DNA of 64,000 nt, taken from positions 847,109-911,108 of the forward strand of contig NZ_VJXQ01000001.1 of NCBI RefSeq assembly GCF_007655485.1, written 5' to 3'. The DNA comes from Halobellus captivus. GTDB lineage: Archaea > Halobacteriota > Halobacteria > Halobacteriales > Haloferacaceae. Every line of letters starts with the position of its first letter. The first letter of the stretch is position 1. The translations under genes and the position numbers were made by a program. Below the pieces are notes generated by a model, which was given only the letters and a program-made list of their open reading frames with translations, did no database searches and had not been told where the DNA came from. This document shows positions 16,369 to 25,177 of the stretch, piece after piece.

Positions 16369-17269
16369 CGTGCGCGCGGACCGTCTGAAAGTCGTCGGCC
16401 GCGACGCTCGTTGTGAGCGCGTCGACGTCGAGTTCGGGGATGGATCCCGGATACTTCCGGTCGAAATACGACAGGAGATTCTCGAGATCCCGCTCGACGA
16501 GTTCCCGGGCGTTTTCGTGATCCGTCGGGACCGCCTGGGGCCAATCGAAGATCGTCACCCCGGATTCGCTGACTGCCACGTTGTACTCACTCATATCGGC
16601 GTGGACGTACCCGGCGTCGTAGGCCGCGGCAATCTCACGAAGAATCAGATCGAGAACGCCGACGGCCTGTTCGTCGGGGAGTTTCGCGCGGTGGAGTTCG
16701 ATCCCCTCGAACTTCTCCATCACGATGGCGTGACGGTTCTGATCGATCGGACGGGGGACCGAAACTGCCGGAAAAAGCGATTCTAGCGTCTCATACTCCC
16801 GTTCTGCAGCCTTACGCGCGGTGTAGAGCCACGACACGTGTCTGTTTTCGGACGTGTAATCGCGCTCGCGCATCACCTCGCGGAAGTTCGTGTAGCCCTC
16901 GCGGTGGAACTTCAGTGCCAGCGGCCGGTAGGACTGCACTTCGAGGACGTCGCTTTCCTTGCCGACGCCGAGCGGCGCGCCCACGCCTTCGATCGTATCG
17001 CGCTGAGCGAACGCCCGCAGCGCGAGCGCATCGTATCCTTCCGCCGTGAGGGTGTAGCCCTCATACTGGATGGTCTTTCGCTCGATCAACTCCCTGGTTG
17101 CACAGCGGTCGAGTCGGTAGTCGACCTCCTCGGCCGTCAGGTTCGAAAACGACGGGAGCTTCTTACGGTTGACCCACTCTGAAAAGCGCATCCCCTGCTC
17201 GACGCCGGAGAGCAGATAGAAATCCTCGGGTTCGAGTTCGACCATCAATCCGGCGACGTTCCGCACCAT
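16361..17269 (-). CDS. rio2: RIO2-type serine/threonine protein kinase
   Basis: A 302-residue kinase from ATG 17269, which gives MVRNVAGLMVELEPEDFYLL, the normal N-terminal winged-helix opening; the 26 codons upstream are not typical. The flexible P-loop-like GVGKESDVLEV is near residue 97, the catalytic loop YVHADMSEYN near 230, and metal-binding IFDWPQAV near 248. RIO2 acts in small-subunit ribosome maturation. The stop codon lies in the 23-bp repeat unit. Confidence 0.94.
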   Translation of the reverse strand: MVRNVAGLMVELEPEDFYLLSGVEQGMRFSEWVNRKKLPSFSNLTAEEVDYRLDRCATRELIERKTIQYEGYTLTAEGYDALALRAFAQRDTIEGVGAPLGVGKESDVLEVQSYRPLALKFHREGYTNFREVMRERDYTSENRHVSWLYTARKAAEREYETLESLFPAVSVPRPIDQNRHAIVMEKFEGIELHRAKLPDEQAVGVLDLILREIAAAYDAGYVHADMSEYNVAVSESGVTIFDWPQAVPTDHENARELVERDLENLLSYFDRKYPGSIPELDVDALTTSVAADDFQTVRAHAV

Positions 17270-17401
17270 ACACCCACTGAGCGGGCGATACCTAAAAGGT
17301 CCGCGAGTCCGCTGTCCGATCAAATATACCATATTACGATATATCAAATTCGGTCTGGATCGCGACGAAATTGCTTTCCCTCACCGAGCGTAGCACACGG
17401 T

Positions 17402-18226
17402 ATGACCGCGAACAGGGGGCCGCTGGCCGATTCCGAGTGGCGGCTGATCGAGGAAGAGGCGCGCGACGGCCCGATGCAGATGGCGCTCGACGAGATCGCG
17501 GCCGAAACGGCCGCCGCTGGCGGCCCGCGCACGGTTCGGGTGTACCGGTGGTCGCCGAGCACGCTCTCGCTCGGATACGGACAGGACCCGGACACGGTGG
17601 ATTGGACGCACTGCGACACGGAAGGGGTCTCCGTGACGCGGAGACAGACCGGTGGGGGTGGCATCTACCACGACACCGACGGCGACGTCTCCTACTCGAT
17701 CACCGCGCCGAAATCAGAGCTACCGGGCGATCTGATGGACGCGTATCACCTGCTCTGTGAGCCGGTTTTGGATGCCTTCGAGCGGTTGGGAATCGACGCC
17801 GACTACGTGGACGAACCCGTGCCCGAGATCTGGCGGCCCGCCTGCTATCTCCGCAAACTGCATCCGGCACACGACATCGTCGCGTCCGGTCGAAAGATCA
17901 GCGGCAACGCCCAGTACCGCCGCCGCGACGCCGTCGTTCAGCACGGATCGCTCACCTATTCCGCTCTCGCGACCGAGCATCTCGACGTCTTTTCGGGTCA
18001 CGACGTACCCGCCGAGCAGTTCAGCGAGCGCGTCGTCGGCGTCGACGAACTGACCGACGCGACCAGGGGAGAGATGGTCACCGCAGTCGAGGAGTCGCTT
18101 TCGACGTGGACGGATGCCCACGTCGGAACGTGGACCGACGAGGAACTCGAACGCGCGCGAACGCGGGTCGAGGAGAAATACGGGAACGACGAGTGGGTCC
18201 GGCGTCGCCCCGACGAACGGTCCTGA
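17402..18226 (+). CDS. lipoate-protein ligase family protein (biotin/lipoyl A/B ligase fold)
   Basis: A 274-residue LplA-like protein. Visible family motifs are the N-terminal [17 protein letters not shown] (residues 57-63), [12 protein letters not shown] (80-91), the lipoyl-AMP lysine in [11 protein letters not shown] (Lys near 165) and QHGSLTYS. It probably attaches lipoate or octanoate to E2 or GcvH proteins. The C-terminal ~50 residues are a short accessory region. The upstream AT-rich stretch shared with rio2 (17325-17350) contains likely TATA boxes for both directions. Confidence 0.88.
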   Translation: MTANRGPLADSEWRLIEEEARDGPMQMALDEIAAETAAAGGPRTVRVYRWSPSTLSLGYGQDPDTVDWTHCDTEGVSVTRRQTGGGGIYHDTDGDVSYSITAPKSELPGDLMDAYHLLCEPVLDAFERLGIDADYVDEPVPEIWRPACYLRKLHPAHDIVASGRKISGNAQYRRRDAVVQHGSLTYSALATEHLDVFSGHDVPAEQFSERVVGVDELTDATRGEMVTAVEESLSTWTDAHVGTWTDEELERARTRVEEKYGNDEWVRRRPDERS

Positions 18227-18300
18227 TTCGACGGACGGACCCGGCCCACCCGCGACAGTACTCCGAAGTGGCTTTACTCCCCGAGCGACAGCACAGGCGT

Positions 18301-19131
18301 ATGCGAGTAGGAGCACACGAGTCGATTGCCGGTGGCGTCGCCAACGCTGTCGACCGACAACTCGAGGACGGCGGTAACTGCGGACAGATCTTCACCCACT
18401 CGCCACAGGTGTGGCAGAATCCAGATATCGACGACGACGACGCCGCGGCGTTTCGCGATCGGTCGAGCGAGCACGACGTCGGCCCGTGGGTGATTCACTC
18501 GTCGTACCTGGTGAACCTCTGCACGCCGAAAGACGACCTCCGCGAGAAATCCATCGACTCGATGCAGCGGGAAGTCGACGCCGCGGCGCTGCTTGAGGTC
18601 CCCTACGTGAACGTCCACCTCGGCGCGCACACCGGCGCAGGCGAGCAGCAGGGGCTCGAAAACGCCGTCTCCGCGCTCGACGAACTGGACGTCCCCGACG
18701 GGGTTACCGTCCTCGTCGAGTCAGACGCCGGATCCGGGACGAAGATGGGCGACGACTTCGGCCACCTGGGATACGTGCTCGAAGAGAGCGCGCAGGACCT
18801 CGAAATCTGTCTCGATACGGCCCACGCGTTCGCCGCGGGGTACGACCTCTCGACGCCCGAGGGGGTCGAGGAGACGGTCGAGGCGTTGGATTCGGACGTC
18901 GGCCTCGACAACCTCGCGTGCGTCCACCTGAACGACTCGAAACACGAGTGCGGGACCAACAAGGACGAGCACGCCCACATCGGGGAGGGGCTGATCGGCG
19001 AGGACGGAATGCGAGCGTTCATCAACCATCCCGACCTGGCCGAGGTGCCTCTCGTCTTGGAGACGCCGAACGAGGACGGAAAGGGCTTCGCGTGGAACAT
19101 CGACCGAGTGCGCGAACTCCGCGAAGCCTGA
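18301..19131 (+). CDS. nfo: deoxyribonuclease IV (endonuclease IV, AP endonuclease)
   Basis: A 276-residue (beta/alpha)8 enzyme that cuts 5' to abasic sites. ATG 18301 gives [13 protein letters not shown], the standard opening (G-A-H-x-S). Metal-site motifs follow: [69 protein letters not shown] and LETPNEDG. Two deviations are seen: the usual DTCH is DTAH here, and the ENTAGQG-like segment is ESDAGSG. The metal-binding His, Asp and Glu residues remain. Base-excision repair is its likely role. Confidence 0.93.
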   Translation: MRVGAHESIAGGVANAVDRQLEDGGNCGQIFTHSPQVWQNPDIDDDDAAAFRDRSSEHDVGPWVIHSSYLVNLCTPKDDLREKSIDSMQREVDAAALLEVPYVNVHLGAHTGAGEQQGLENAVSALDELDVPDGVTVLVESDAGSGTKMGDDFGHLGYVLEESAQDLEICLDTAHAFAAGYDLSTPEGVEETVEALDSDVGLDNLACVHLNDSKHECGTNKDEHAHIGEGLIGEDGMRAFINHPDLAEVPLVLETPNEDGKGFAWNIDRVRELREA

Positions 19132-19191
19132 GAACGCCGCCGCTGAACCGTAACCGACCCGCTTTTTAGGACGCCGACGGTACGGCGCGCC

Positions 19192-20001
19192 GTGCGAAAG
19201 TTCTCCCCGGAGTATCTGCGTCGGACGCGCGAGGGAATGTGGGAAGACTCCCGCGAGGCGCTCTCGCCGCTCTCGCTCGGGGACCGAGAGCGGATCCTCG
19301 ACGCCGGGGCGGGCACGGGCGAACTCGCGCGCGTTCTCGACGCGGAGTCGCCGGGAGCGGTGGTCTGTCTGGACGCCGACCCGGAACTCCTCGGGGTCGC
19401 GCGCGCGGACACCGGTCTCGAAGCCGTCGTCGGCGACGCGACGCGCCCGCCGTTCGTCGACCGATCGTTCGATCTGGTCGTCTGTCAGGCGCTGCTCGTC
19501 AATCTCCCCGATCCCGCAGCTGCGGTTCGAGCCTTCTCGGACCTCTCGACCGATCTCGTGGCGGTGATCGAACCCGATAACGGCGACGTCGGCGTCGACT
19601 CGACCGTCGAACGGGAGGTCGAACTCGAGAAGCGGGTCCGCGCTGCGTACATCGAGGGCGTCGAGACCGACGTATCGATGGGCGACCGACTCGTGTCGTT
19701 GTTTCGCGAATCCGGACTCTCGGACGTTCGCACCCGGCGGTACTACCACCGGAAAGTGATCGAGCCGCCGTACGGCGAAGGGTCGCTGTCGGACGCGGCA
19801 CGGAAGGCCAGCGGGGGAGCGCTCTCACAGCACGAACGGGAACTGCGGGGGACGCTCTCGGGGGACGAATACGACGCGCTCCGCAGCGAGTGGCGCGAGA
19901 TGGGCAGAGACGTCATCGAAGCGATGCGCGAGGGGACGTACCGCCGCGCCGAAGTCGTCCCGTTCGACGTCGTCGTCGGGCGGGTCACCGATGCAGTGTG
20001 A
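19192..20001 (+). CDS. class I SAM-dependent methyltransferase
   Basis: A 269-residue protein from GTG 19192. The SAM motif ILDAGAGTGELARVL is near residues 34-48, followed by CLDADPELL (motif II) and VVGDATRPPF (motif III). A Glu/Asp-rich C-terminal half follows, with no clear substrate signature. It is a general small-molecule type (UbiE/COQ5-like fold); the target is unknown. A tandem repeat array begins 22 bp past the stop. Confidence 0.88.
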   Translation: MRKFSPEYLRRTREGMWEDSREALSPLSLGDRERILDAGAGTGELARVLDAESPGAVVCLDADPELLGVARADTGLEAVVGDATRPPFVDRSFDLVVCQALLVNLPDPAAAVRAFSDLSTDLVAVIEPDNGDVGVDSTVEREVELEKRVRAAYIEGVETDVSMGDRLVSLFRESGLSDVRTRRYYHRKVIEPPYGEGSLSDAARKASGGALSQHERELRGTLSGDEYDALRSEWREMGRDVIEAMREGTYRRAEVVPFDVVVGRVTDAV

Positions 20002-20022
20002 GTGATCTCGCCGAGAATGTGG

Positions 20023-20114
20023 CGGGTGCCGACACGACTGTGTGACGGGTGCCGATACGACTGTGTGACGGGTGTCGACGCAACTGTACAGCGGATATCG
20101 ACACGGCTGTGTGA
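20023..20114. repeat. four tandem 23-bp repeats
   Basis: Units start at 20023, 20046, 20069 and 20092. Units 1 and 2 (CGGGTGCCGACACGACTGTG then TGA) differ at one base, and units 3 and 4 are more degenerate. The array lies just downstream of the methyltransferase and before the 3' end of the opposite-strand gene at 20147. Confidence 0.9.
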
Positions 20115-20146
20115 CCGGCGTCACCGAGAATATCCGAACCGACGTG

Positions 20147-20791
20147 TCAAACGACGTCGCCGCGGACGGTGCGCCCCGACTGTGAGGAACGGTACTGCGA
20201 GACCGCAGCGGCGGCCTTCTCGGCGGTGTCTTCATCGAGGCCAAGCATCGACAGCGACTCCGTGAGCGTCGGGAACGCGAGGTTGCCGTCGCGGAGTTTT
20301 TCGAGGGCCGAATCCGAGCGCTGCCCCTCGGCGTACAGACAGACGCCGCGCGGGTCGAGGATCTCCTCGTAGGCGTCGCGGGCGAGTGCGCCCTTCAACC
20401 GCTGCCGGACGTTGTCCTCGAACGGGGCGTTACACACTTCGAGGTGGGCGGGTTCGTCCGCCGGGAGCAACTGCGCCGCGAGACACTTCTCGGGAGCGGC
20501 GTACCCGCTGGCGTTCGTCCGCACGAGCTCGGGGTTCGCTTCGGCCCACTCCGCCGAAATCGTCTTTCCGACGCCCTTGACGCCGTGGGTCGCCTCGAAC
20601 GCGTCGGCCGCGTCGGCATCGCCGCGGAGGAGCAGATCCTTCGTCACGTACACGTTGAGTCGCTCGATCGGGTCTAACCCGAGCGCGACGTCGCCGTACA
20701 CCCACAGCTCGCGAATCGGAACCGGAAGGGTATCCGACTCGACGAGAGCCAAGATCGATTCGAGCCGAGATACCGCCCGCGAACGTCTCAT
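20147..20791 (-). CDS. conserved haloarchaeal protein of unknown function
   Basis: A 214-residue soluble acidic protein (MRRSRAVSRLESILALVESD...). It contains REL/WVYGDVALGLDPIERLNVY near residue 30 and a helical C-terminus. The family appears to be haloarchaeal (possibly DUF7095, from memory). No catalytic motif is visible. 'VYVTKDLLLRGDADAADAFEATHGVKGVGKT' looks like a nucleotidyltransferase-like strand/helix pattern, but the acidic triad is not convincing. Divergent from ncsA. Confidence 0.7.
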   Translation of the reverse strand: MRRSRAVSRLESILALVESDTLPVPIRELWVYGDVALGLDPIERLNVYVTKDLLLRGDADAADAFEATHGVKGVGKTISAEWAEANPELVRTNASGYAAPEKCLAAQLLPADEPAHLEVCNAPFEDNVRQRLKGALARDAYEEILDPRGVCLYAEGQRSDSALEKLRDGNLAFPTLTESLSMLGLDEDTAEKAAAAVSQYRSSQSGRTVRGDVV

Positions 20792-20911
20792 ACCCTGGCA
20801 AGGTGCTCGGCCGCCGAATGCGTTTCGACGGATGGTCGCCCCCTCAGACTTGTCACTGAACGTTCAACTCCACCCCGCACTGCGGTTTCGGAGGAACTTT
20901 CAGTACGGTGT

Positions 20912-20923
20912 CCGTACGTACGG
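20912..20923. promoter_or_regulatory. 12-bp palindrome CCGTACGTACGG
   Basis: Perfectly self-complementary and preceded by a partial copy, GTACGGTG, at about 20903. It shares the central CGTACG with the palindrome before purL (8129-8142). Confidence 0.4.
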
Positions 20924-20950
20924 GCGGCACCTCGGGGGTGTCGATCGATC

Positions 20951-20969
20951 GATCACCGTCACGGTGATC
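20951..20969. promoter_or_regulatory. 19-bp palindrome, 9-bp arms around one base
   Basis: GATCACCGT-C-ACGGTGATC. It is preceded by CGATCGATC and flanked by near-copies of ACCTCGGGG. It looks like an operator for a dimeric HTH protein, about 130 bp before the ncsA start. Confidence 0.5.
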
Positions 20970-21095
20970 ACTCGGGGTAACGCTACCTCGGGGTGCCTTC
21001 CCCCATCCCCCTCTCCCTCGATCACGCGTTCCCCCGTTTTTGCGTCTCCGACGGAGACGAAACCCGTATCCGCTCGCGTCGCCAACGCCGGAGCG

Positions 21096-22061
21096 ATGGA
21101 GTGCGACAAGTGCGAGCGCGACGCCGTGATGCACGCCGGATACTCCGGTGGGCACCTGTGTGAGAAGCACTTTTGTGCCTCAGTCGAGAAGCGGGTCAGA
21201 CGCCGGATTCGCCGCGACAATCTCGTTCCCAGAGAGGCCACTCCGGACGACCCCGAGCGGTGGGTGCTGGGGCTTTCGGGCGGCAAGGACAGCGTCGTGC
21301 TCGCACAGATCCTCGACGACACGTTCGGACGGGATCCGCGCATCGAGGTCCTCGCGCTGACGATCCACGAGGGGATCGAGGGATACCGCGACGCGAGCGT
21401 CGACGCCTGCGTCGAACTGGCCGAGAAACTCGATCTGCGCCACGAACTCGTGTCATACGAGGACGAGTTCGGCGTTCGGATGGACGACGTCGTCGAGGAC
21501 GATCCCGAAGGGATGGCGCCGTGTGCGTACTGCGGCGTCTTTCGCCGGGACCTGCTGGAGACGTATGCGGCGGAGTTCGATGCCGATATCCTCCTGACCG
21601 GACACAACCTCGACGACGAGGCCCAAACGGCGCTGATGAACGTCTTCGAGGGTGACGTCGAACAGATGGCGAAGCACTTCGATGCGAGTCTCGGTCCGTT
21701 CGACGAGCGAACGGAGTCGCCGCACTTCGTGCCGCGGGCGAAGCCGCTTCGGGACATCCCCGAGAAGGAGGTCGCGCTGTACGCGCACCTGCGGGATCTC
21801 CCGGCGCACATCACCGAATGTCCGCACGCCTCGGAGGCGTTCCGCGGCGAGATCCAAGAACTCCTCTTGAAACTGGAGGAGAACCACCCCGGGACGAGGC
21901 ACTCGATCCTCTCCGGCTACGAGGAAATCGCGTCGCTGGCGGCCGACCGCTACCGCGGGGAATCGACCGCCGAGATGCGCGAATGCGAGCGATGCGGCTC
22001 GAAAACCACGCGTGAGGTCTGTCGGAAGTGCCGACTGTTGGAGTCGCTGGCGGCCGTGTGA
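21096..22061 (+). CDS. ncsA: tRNA 2-thiolation protein NcsA (TtuA/Ncs6 family)
   Basis: A 321-residue enzyme that adenylates U34 (or another uridine) of tRNA before sulfur transfer from a SAMP/ubiquitin-like carrier. ATG 21096 gives MECDKCERDA with the N-terminal zinc site (Cys3, Cys6, Cys22 and His/Cys near 25-27). The PP-loop SGGKDS is at residues 61-66, and the catalytic/Fe-S CAYCG lies near 144. A second zinc knuckle, CERCG...CRKC, closes the C-terminus. The longer frame upstream is a shadow. It is convergent with ftsZ2. Confidence 0.93.
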   Translation: MECDKCERDAVMHAGYSGGHLCEKHFCASVEKRVRRRIRRDNLVPREATPDDPERWVLGLSGGKDSVVLAQILDDTFGRDPRIEVLALTIHEGIEGYRDASVDACVELAEKLDLRHELVSYEDEFGVRMDDVVEDDPEGMAPCAYCGVFRRDLLETYAAEFDADILLTGHNLDDEAQTALMNVFEGDVEQMAKHFDASLGPFDERTESPHFVPRAKPLRDIPEKEVALYAHLRDLPAHITECPHASEAFRGEIQELLLKLEENHPGTRHSILSGYEEIASLAADRYRGESTAEMRECERCGSKTTREVCRKCRLLESLAAV

Positions 22062-22178
22062 GATCGGACTGAGTCAGTAGTGACTCTGCCATCGGCCGGT
22101 CGAAAAAACGAACGAACTGGAGACAACGACTGCGCGTCGGTGGTCAGATCGACGCGATTCGCGGAGTTTTTTCGACGG

Positions 22179-23378
22179 CTATCGGATGACGTCGAGGCCG
22201 TTCTGCCGTTCGCGCTGCTCTTGACCGCCGTCGGACTGCCAGGAACCGCCTGTCGCGGTCGAGCCGTTGTGGCTCTGAGAGGGCGGTCTGTTCTCGCTGG
22301 CGTCGAAGTCCGTCGTTTCGATGCTCTGTCGGGACTTGTCGGCCTGCTTCTGCGTCGACGGGCCGAGGACCTGGGCGGACTGGACGCCCGTCATAATGGC
22401 CATCACGCGGACTTTCCCCTTGTACTCGTCGCGGATGCGCGCGCCCCAGATGACGTTCGCGCGGGCTTCCAGTCGCTCCGTGATGTTGTTCGCGATGCCC
22501 TCGGCCTCCTTCAGCGTGAGGTCCGGACCGCCCGTGATGTGGACCAGACCACCGGATGCGCCCCGGTAATCCACGTCCAAGAGCGGGTGGTTCATCGCGT
22601 CGTTGACGACCTCCTGGGTCTTGTTCTTATCCTGCGTCTGACCGACGAGCATCACCGCGACGCCGCCCTGATCCATAATCGTGGACATATCCGCGTAGTC
22701 CAGATTGATCAGCGACGGCTGCGTGATGGTCTCGGAGATTCCCTTGACCGTCTCGGCGATGATCTGGTCCATCACCGAGAACGCCTTGCCGATCGGGAGG
22801 TTCGGGACGTAGTCGAGCAGGCGGTTGTTGTCGAGGACGATGATCGAATCGGCCTCGTTGCGGAGCTTTTCGAGCCCCTCCTCGGCCTTCACGGTCCGCG
22901 CGCGCTCGACGTTGAACGGCGTCGAGACCATCCCGACGACGATCGCACCCTGCTCTTTGGCGATCTTCGAGACGACCGGGGCGGCACCGGTACCGGTCCC
23001 GCCGCCCATCCCCGCCGTGACGAAGACGAGGTCGGCCTCGCCGAGGACTTCCTTGATCGTCCCCTGCGCCATTTCGGTCGCTCGCTCCCCCATCGAGGGG
23101 TCGCCACCGGCACCGAGACCCTGCGTCAGCGACTTGCCGACGAGGATCTTCGTGTCGGCCTCAATCATCTTGAGGTGCTGTTTGTCGGTGTTGATCGCGA
23201 CCGTGTCAGCACCGTCGACGCCGATGTTGTACAGACGGTTTACCGTGTTGTTACCGGCACCGCCACAGCCGACGATGACGATTCGGGGATTTCCGAATTC
23301 GTCGTCGTCCGGGGCCTCGGCGGCCTGTTCACGCTCTTGCTCATCGCGCTGCATAGCCTCTCTAACAATATCTTGCAT
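22179..23378 (-). CDS. ftsZ2: tubulin-like cell division GTPase FtsZ2
   Basis: A 399-residue protein. GTP-binding motifs are [10 protein letters not shown] (36-44) and the signature GMGGGTGTG (123-131); the catalytic T7 loop is near NLDYADM (about residue 215). The opening MQDIVREAM and the [24 protein letters not shown] region match the haloarchaeal FtsZ2 paralogue, which is needed for constriction, rather than FtsZ1. The last ~50 residues are a disordered linker with C-terminal GLDVIR, a conserved tail probably bound by partners such as SepF. It lies 3 bp after the RHH gene, in one operon. Confidence 0.93.
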   Translation of the reverse strand: MQDIVREAMQRDEQEREQAAEAPDDDEFGNPRIVIVGCGGAGNNTVNRLYNIGVDGADTVAINTDKQHLKMIEADTKILVGKSLTQGLGAGGDPSMGERATEMAQGTIKEVLGEADLVFVTAGMGGGTGTGAAPVVSKIAKEQGAIVVGMVSTPFNVERARTVKAEEGLEKLRNEADSIIVLDNNRLLDYVPNLPIGKAFSVMDQIIAETVKGISETITQPSLINLDYADMSTIMDQGGVAVMLVGQTQDKNKTQEVVNDAMNHPLLDVDYRGASGGLVHITGGPDLTLKEAEGIANNITERLEARANVIWGARIRDEYKGKVRVMAIMTGVQSAQVLGPSTQKQADKSRQSIETTDFDASENRPPSQSHNGSTATGGSWQSDGGQEQRERQNGLDVIR

Positions 23379-23381
23379 TGA

Positions 23382-23561
23382 TTACACCTTGGCCCATGTG
23401 TGTTTGGTCGGTGACTCGCGTCCATCGGCCTGTTGTTCGTTAATCATCTCACGAACAGCCGAGCGGATCGCCTCTGACCGGTTCGGAAACTCCCCGGTTT
23501 CGACCATCTGTTCGACCTCCTCGATCTGCTGCTTCGGAATTCGTAGTGTCACACGCTCCAT
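23382..23561 (-). CDS. ribbon-helix-helix (CopG-type) DNA-binding protein
   Basis: A 59-residue protein. I use ATG 23561 because [20 protein letters not shown] is the standard start of a RHH fold: the strand ERVTLRIP is followed by helix 1 and the turn [18 protein letters not shown] dimers bind short inverted repeats. The gene is 3 bp before ftsZ2. Upstream is an inverted repeat GTAAGAC-4-GTCTTAC at the predicted transcription start, so autoregulation of the rhh-ftsZ2 operon is likely (inference). Confidence 0.88.
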   Translation of the reverse strand: MERVTLRIPKQQIEEVEQMVETGEFPNRSEAIRSAVREMINEQQADGRESPTKHTWAKV

Positions 23562-23575
23562 GTTACATTCCCCCG

Positions 23576-23731
23576 GTAAGACGGCGCGCACACCCCGTGC
23601 GAACGTCTTACACGTCCGAAATCGGGTGACAGAGGGACGGTCCCTCCCCCCGAGCCGGACTGTAAGACAACCGTCTTACGCGGCAGTTACCACAGAGCGA
23701 CATCATATAAATGTAACGACGAATGTAAGAC
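23576..23731. promoter_or_regulatory. cluster of five GTAAGAC/GTCTTAC boxes, candidate RHH operator
   Basis: Boxes lie at 23576-23582, 23605-23611, 23662-23668, 23673-23679 and 23725-23731. The middle two form a perfect 7-bp inverted repeat with a 4-bp spacer. The predicted start of the minus-strand transcript (about 23681) sits at this repeat, a classic repression position. The other copies are in the 5' leader and upstream of the TATA. Confidence 0.65.
23701..23713 (-). promoter_or_regulatory. TATA box of the rhh-ftsZ2 operon
   Basis: The minus strand reads CATTTATATGATG. Transcription is predicted near 23681, giving a leader of about 120 nt before the RHH start at 23561. Confidence 0.6.
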
Positions 23732-23771
23732 AACACCACCGGAAGTGCCGTATACACCCGCACCAGATCGT

Positions 23772-24386
23772 TTACGTGCGTTCGAGCACGTCTGCCGCCG
23801 ACGTCCGACGGCCGCAGCCCGGGCAGAACGCCCAGTCGGATCTGAGTTCATCACCGCATTCACAGAACACGCGGTGAGACGCTTTCTCGCCGCAGTTCGG
23901 GCAGTACACGTGGTCGGTGTCGACGTGCTCGCCGCATTTTTCGCAGGCCTTCGAGCCCACGTCACGTACGTCGTCGTCGGAAGATGTCTTACGTTCGGAT
24001 TCGCCCGCCGAGTGGTCGGTCCGCACAGCCGACGATTCCGCCGGTGCGTCGGACTCGACCGTCCGGGCGCCGTCGACTGTCACGTTGACGTTGAGATCGC
24101 GGGTGCGGTCTCGGCGCGGGAGACGTCCGGCGAACGCTTCGTCGACGCGTTCGGCGACCAGTTCGTCGACGCGTTCGCGGATCACGTCATCGACGGACCC
24201 GCTACCGTCGTGCACGGTAACCACGTCGTTGCGTTTGCCAGAGCGAGGCTCCGCGACGTCCGTATCACGGTCCACGCCGTCGAGGTACGTGCGCAACGCC
24301 TCGCGCATCGCCTCGCTCTTGGAGGTTTCGAGCGCCTCCAACCGCTCGACGAGGTCGTCGTCGGCGCGGAACGTGATTTTACTCAT
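23772..24386 (-). CDS. ribbon-helix-helix protein with C-terminal double zinc ribbon
   Basis: A 204-residue protein. Residues 1-40 ([20 protein letters not shown]...REALRTYL) are a RHH DNA-binding fold; residues 45-140 are an acidic, Arg/Asp-rich linker; residues about 148-195 hold two zinc ribbons (CEKCG...CPNCG and CECG...CPGCG). I chose ATG 24386 because a minus-strand TATA (24408-24419) is about 26 bp upstream, giving a leaderless mRNA; ATG 24395 (MELMSK) is the alternative. Probably a transcription regulator; its place next to ftsZ2 is notable. Confidence 0.82.
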   Translation of the reverse strand: MSKITFRADDDLVERLEALETSKSEAMREALRTYLDGVDRDTDVAEPRSGKRNDVVTVHDGSGSVDDVIRERVDELVAERVDEAFAGRLPRRDRTRDLNVNVTVDGARTVESDAPAESSAVRTDHSAGESERKTSSDDDVRDVGSKACEKCGEHVDTDHVYCPNCGEKASHRVFCECGDELRSDWAFCPGCGRRTSAADVLERT

Positions 24387-24407
24387 CAGTTCCATATTAC
24401 CAACGGA

Positions 24408-24419
24408 GTATTTTAATCT
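24408..24419 (-). promoter_or_regulatory. TATA box of the RHH/zinc-ribbon gene
   Basis: The minus strand reads AGATTAAAATAC, centred about 26 bp before ATG 24386. Confidence 0.6.
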
Positions 24420-24529
24420 ATCCTCGTGTCTGACGGTTGTCAGCCGTTGCGTGTCATACGCACCCCTCGCATTCACCACCGTCGCTTCTCTCCGGCAAAT
24501 TCAAGTCGAGTTTCATCGTTCCAACTGTA

Positions 24530-25177
24530 GTGGCAGTCACGTTCGATCTCTTCGGGACGCTCGTCGCGGTCGACGCATCCGAGGATCCGGCCGCCGCGGT
24601 CGCAGCGGAACTCCGCGCGCGCGATGTACCCGTTCCGGACGACTGGGAGAAAGCCTACGCCGAACGGCACGTCGACGCGCCGAGCGGCACGGAGGTCCCG
24701 TTACCGGCACACGTCGCGGCCGCGCTGCGTTCCCGCGACGTCGACGCGCCGAACAACGCCGCCCGTCGCGCCGTCGTCGCCGCGTTCGACCCCACCGTCC
24801 GAACCCGTGCGGGCGCGGTCGACGCCGTCGAAGCCGCCGCCGCGTGCGGTCCGGTGGGCGTCCTCTCGAACTGCTCGGTTCCGGAGCTCGCCTCGCGGGC
24901 GCTGATCCGCTCGGCGATCGATCGGACCGCGTTCGACGCCGTCGTGACGAGCGTCGGCTGCGGGTGGCGGAAACCGCACCCGGCGGCGTTCGAGACAATC
25001 GCCGATCGACTGGATACTGGACCGGGCTCGCTCATCCACATCGGCGACGAGGAGGCGACTGACGGCAGCGTGCGAGACGTGGGTGGGACGTTCGTCGACG
25101 TCACCGAAACGGAGCTTCCGTCGCTCGCGAAGCGGTTTCGAGACGGGGATCCGGAAGGGGGTTCGCCGTGCCGGTGA
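24530..25177 (+). CDS. HAD-superfamily hydrolase in the cobamide operon
   Basis: A 215-residue protein from GTG 24530 (MAVTFDLFGTLVAVD). HAD motifs are visible: I, D6-L-F-G-T; II, LSNCS near residue 105; III, GWRKPHPAAF near 145; IV, HIGDEEATDGSVRD near 170. The first residue after the nucleophile Asp is not the usual Asp acid/base (DLFGT), as in some haloacid-dehalogenase relatives. It overlaps cbiB by 10 bp, so it is cotranslated with cobamide genes. A role as alpha-ribazole or cobalamin-5'-phosphate phosphatase is inferred; no CobC or CobZ is in the window. Confidence 0.85.
   Translation: MAVTFDLFGTLVAVDASEDPAAAVAAELRARDVPVPDDWEKAYAERHVDAPSGTEVPLPAHVAAALRSRDVDAPNNAARRAVVAAFDPTVRTRAGAVDAVEAAAACGPVGVLSNCSVPELASRALIRSAIDRTAFDAVVTSVGCGWRKPHPAAFETIADRLDTGPGSLIHIGDEEATDGSVRDVGGTFVDVTETELPSLAKRFRDGDPEGGSPCR

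Larger units (their letters stand above)
20792..21095. other. 304-bp divergent control region between 20147-20791 and ncsA
   Basis: No gene is seen. The region holds two perfect palindromes (20912-20923 and 20951-20969) and two near-copies of ACCTCGGGG(G)TG flanking the second palindrome (near 20930 and 20984). These suggest protein-binding sites serving one or both divergent genes. Confidence 0.55.

Noticed and set aside
20023..20114. Possible CRISPR array
   Set aside because: Units are directly adjacent (period 23, no spacers), so this is a plain tandem repeat; no cas genes are near.
23986..23992. Sixth GTCTTAC box
   Set aside because: It is inside the coding sequence of the RHH/zinc-ribbon gene and can be explained by its codons (Arg-Lys-Thr); not counted as an operator.
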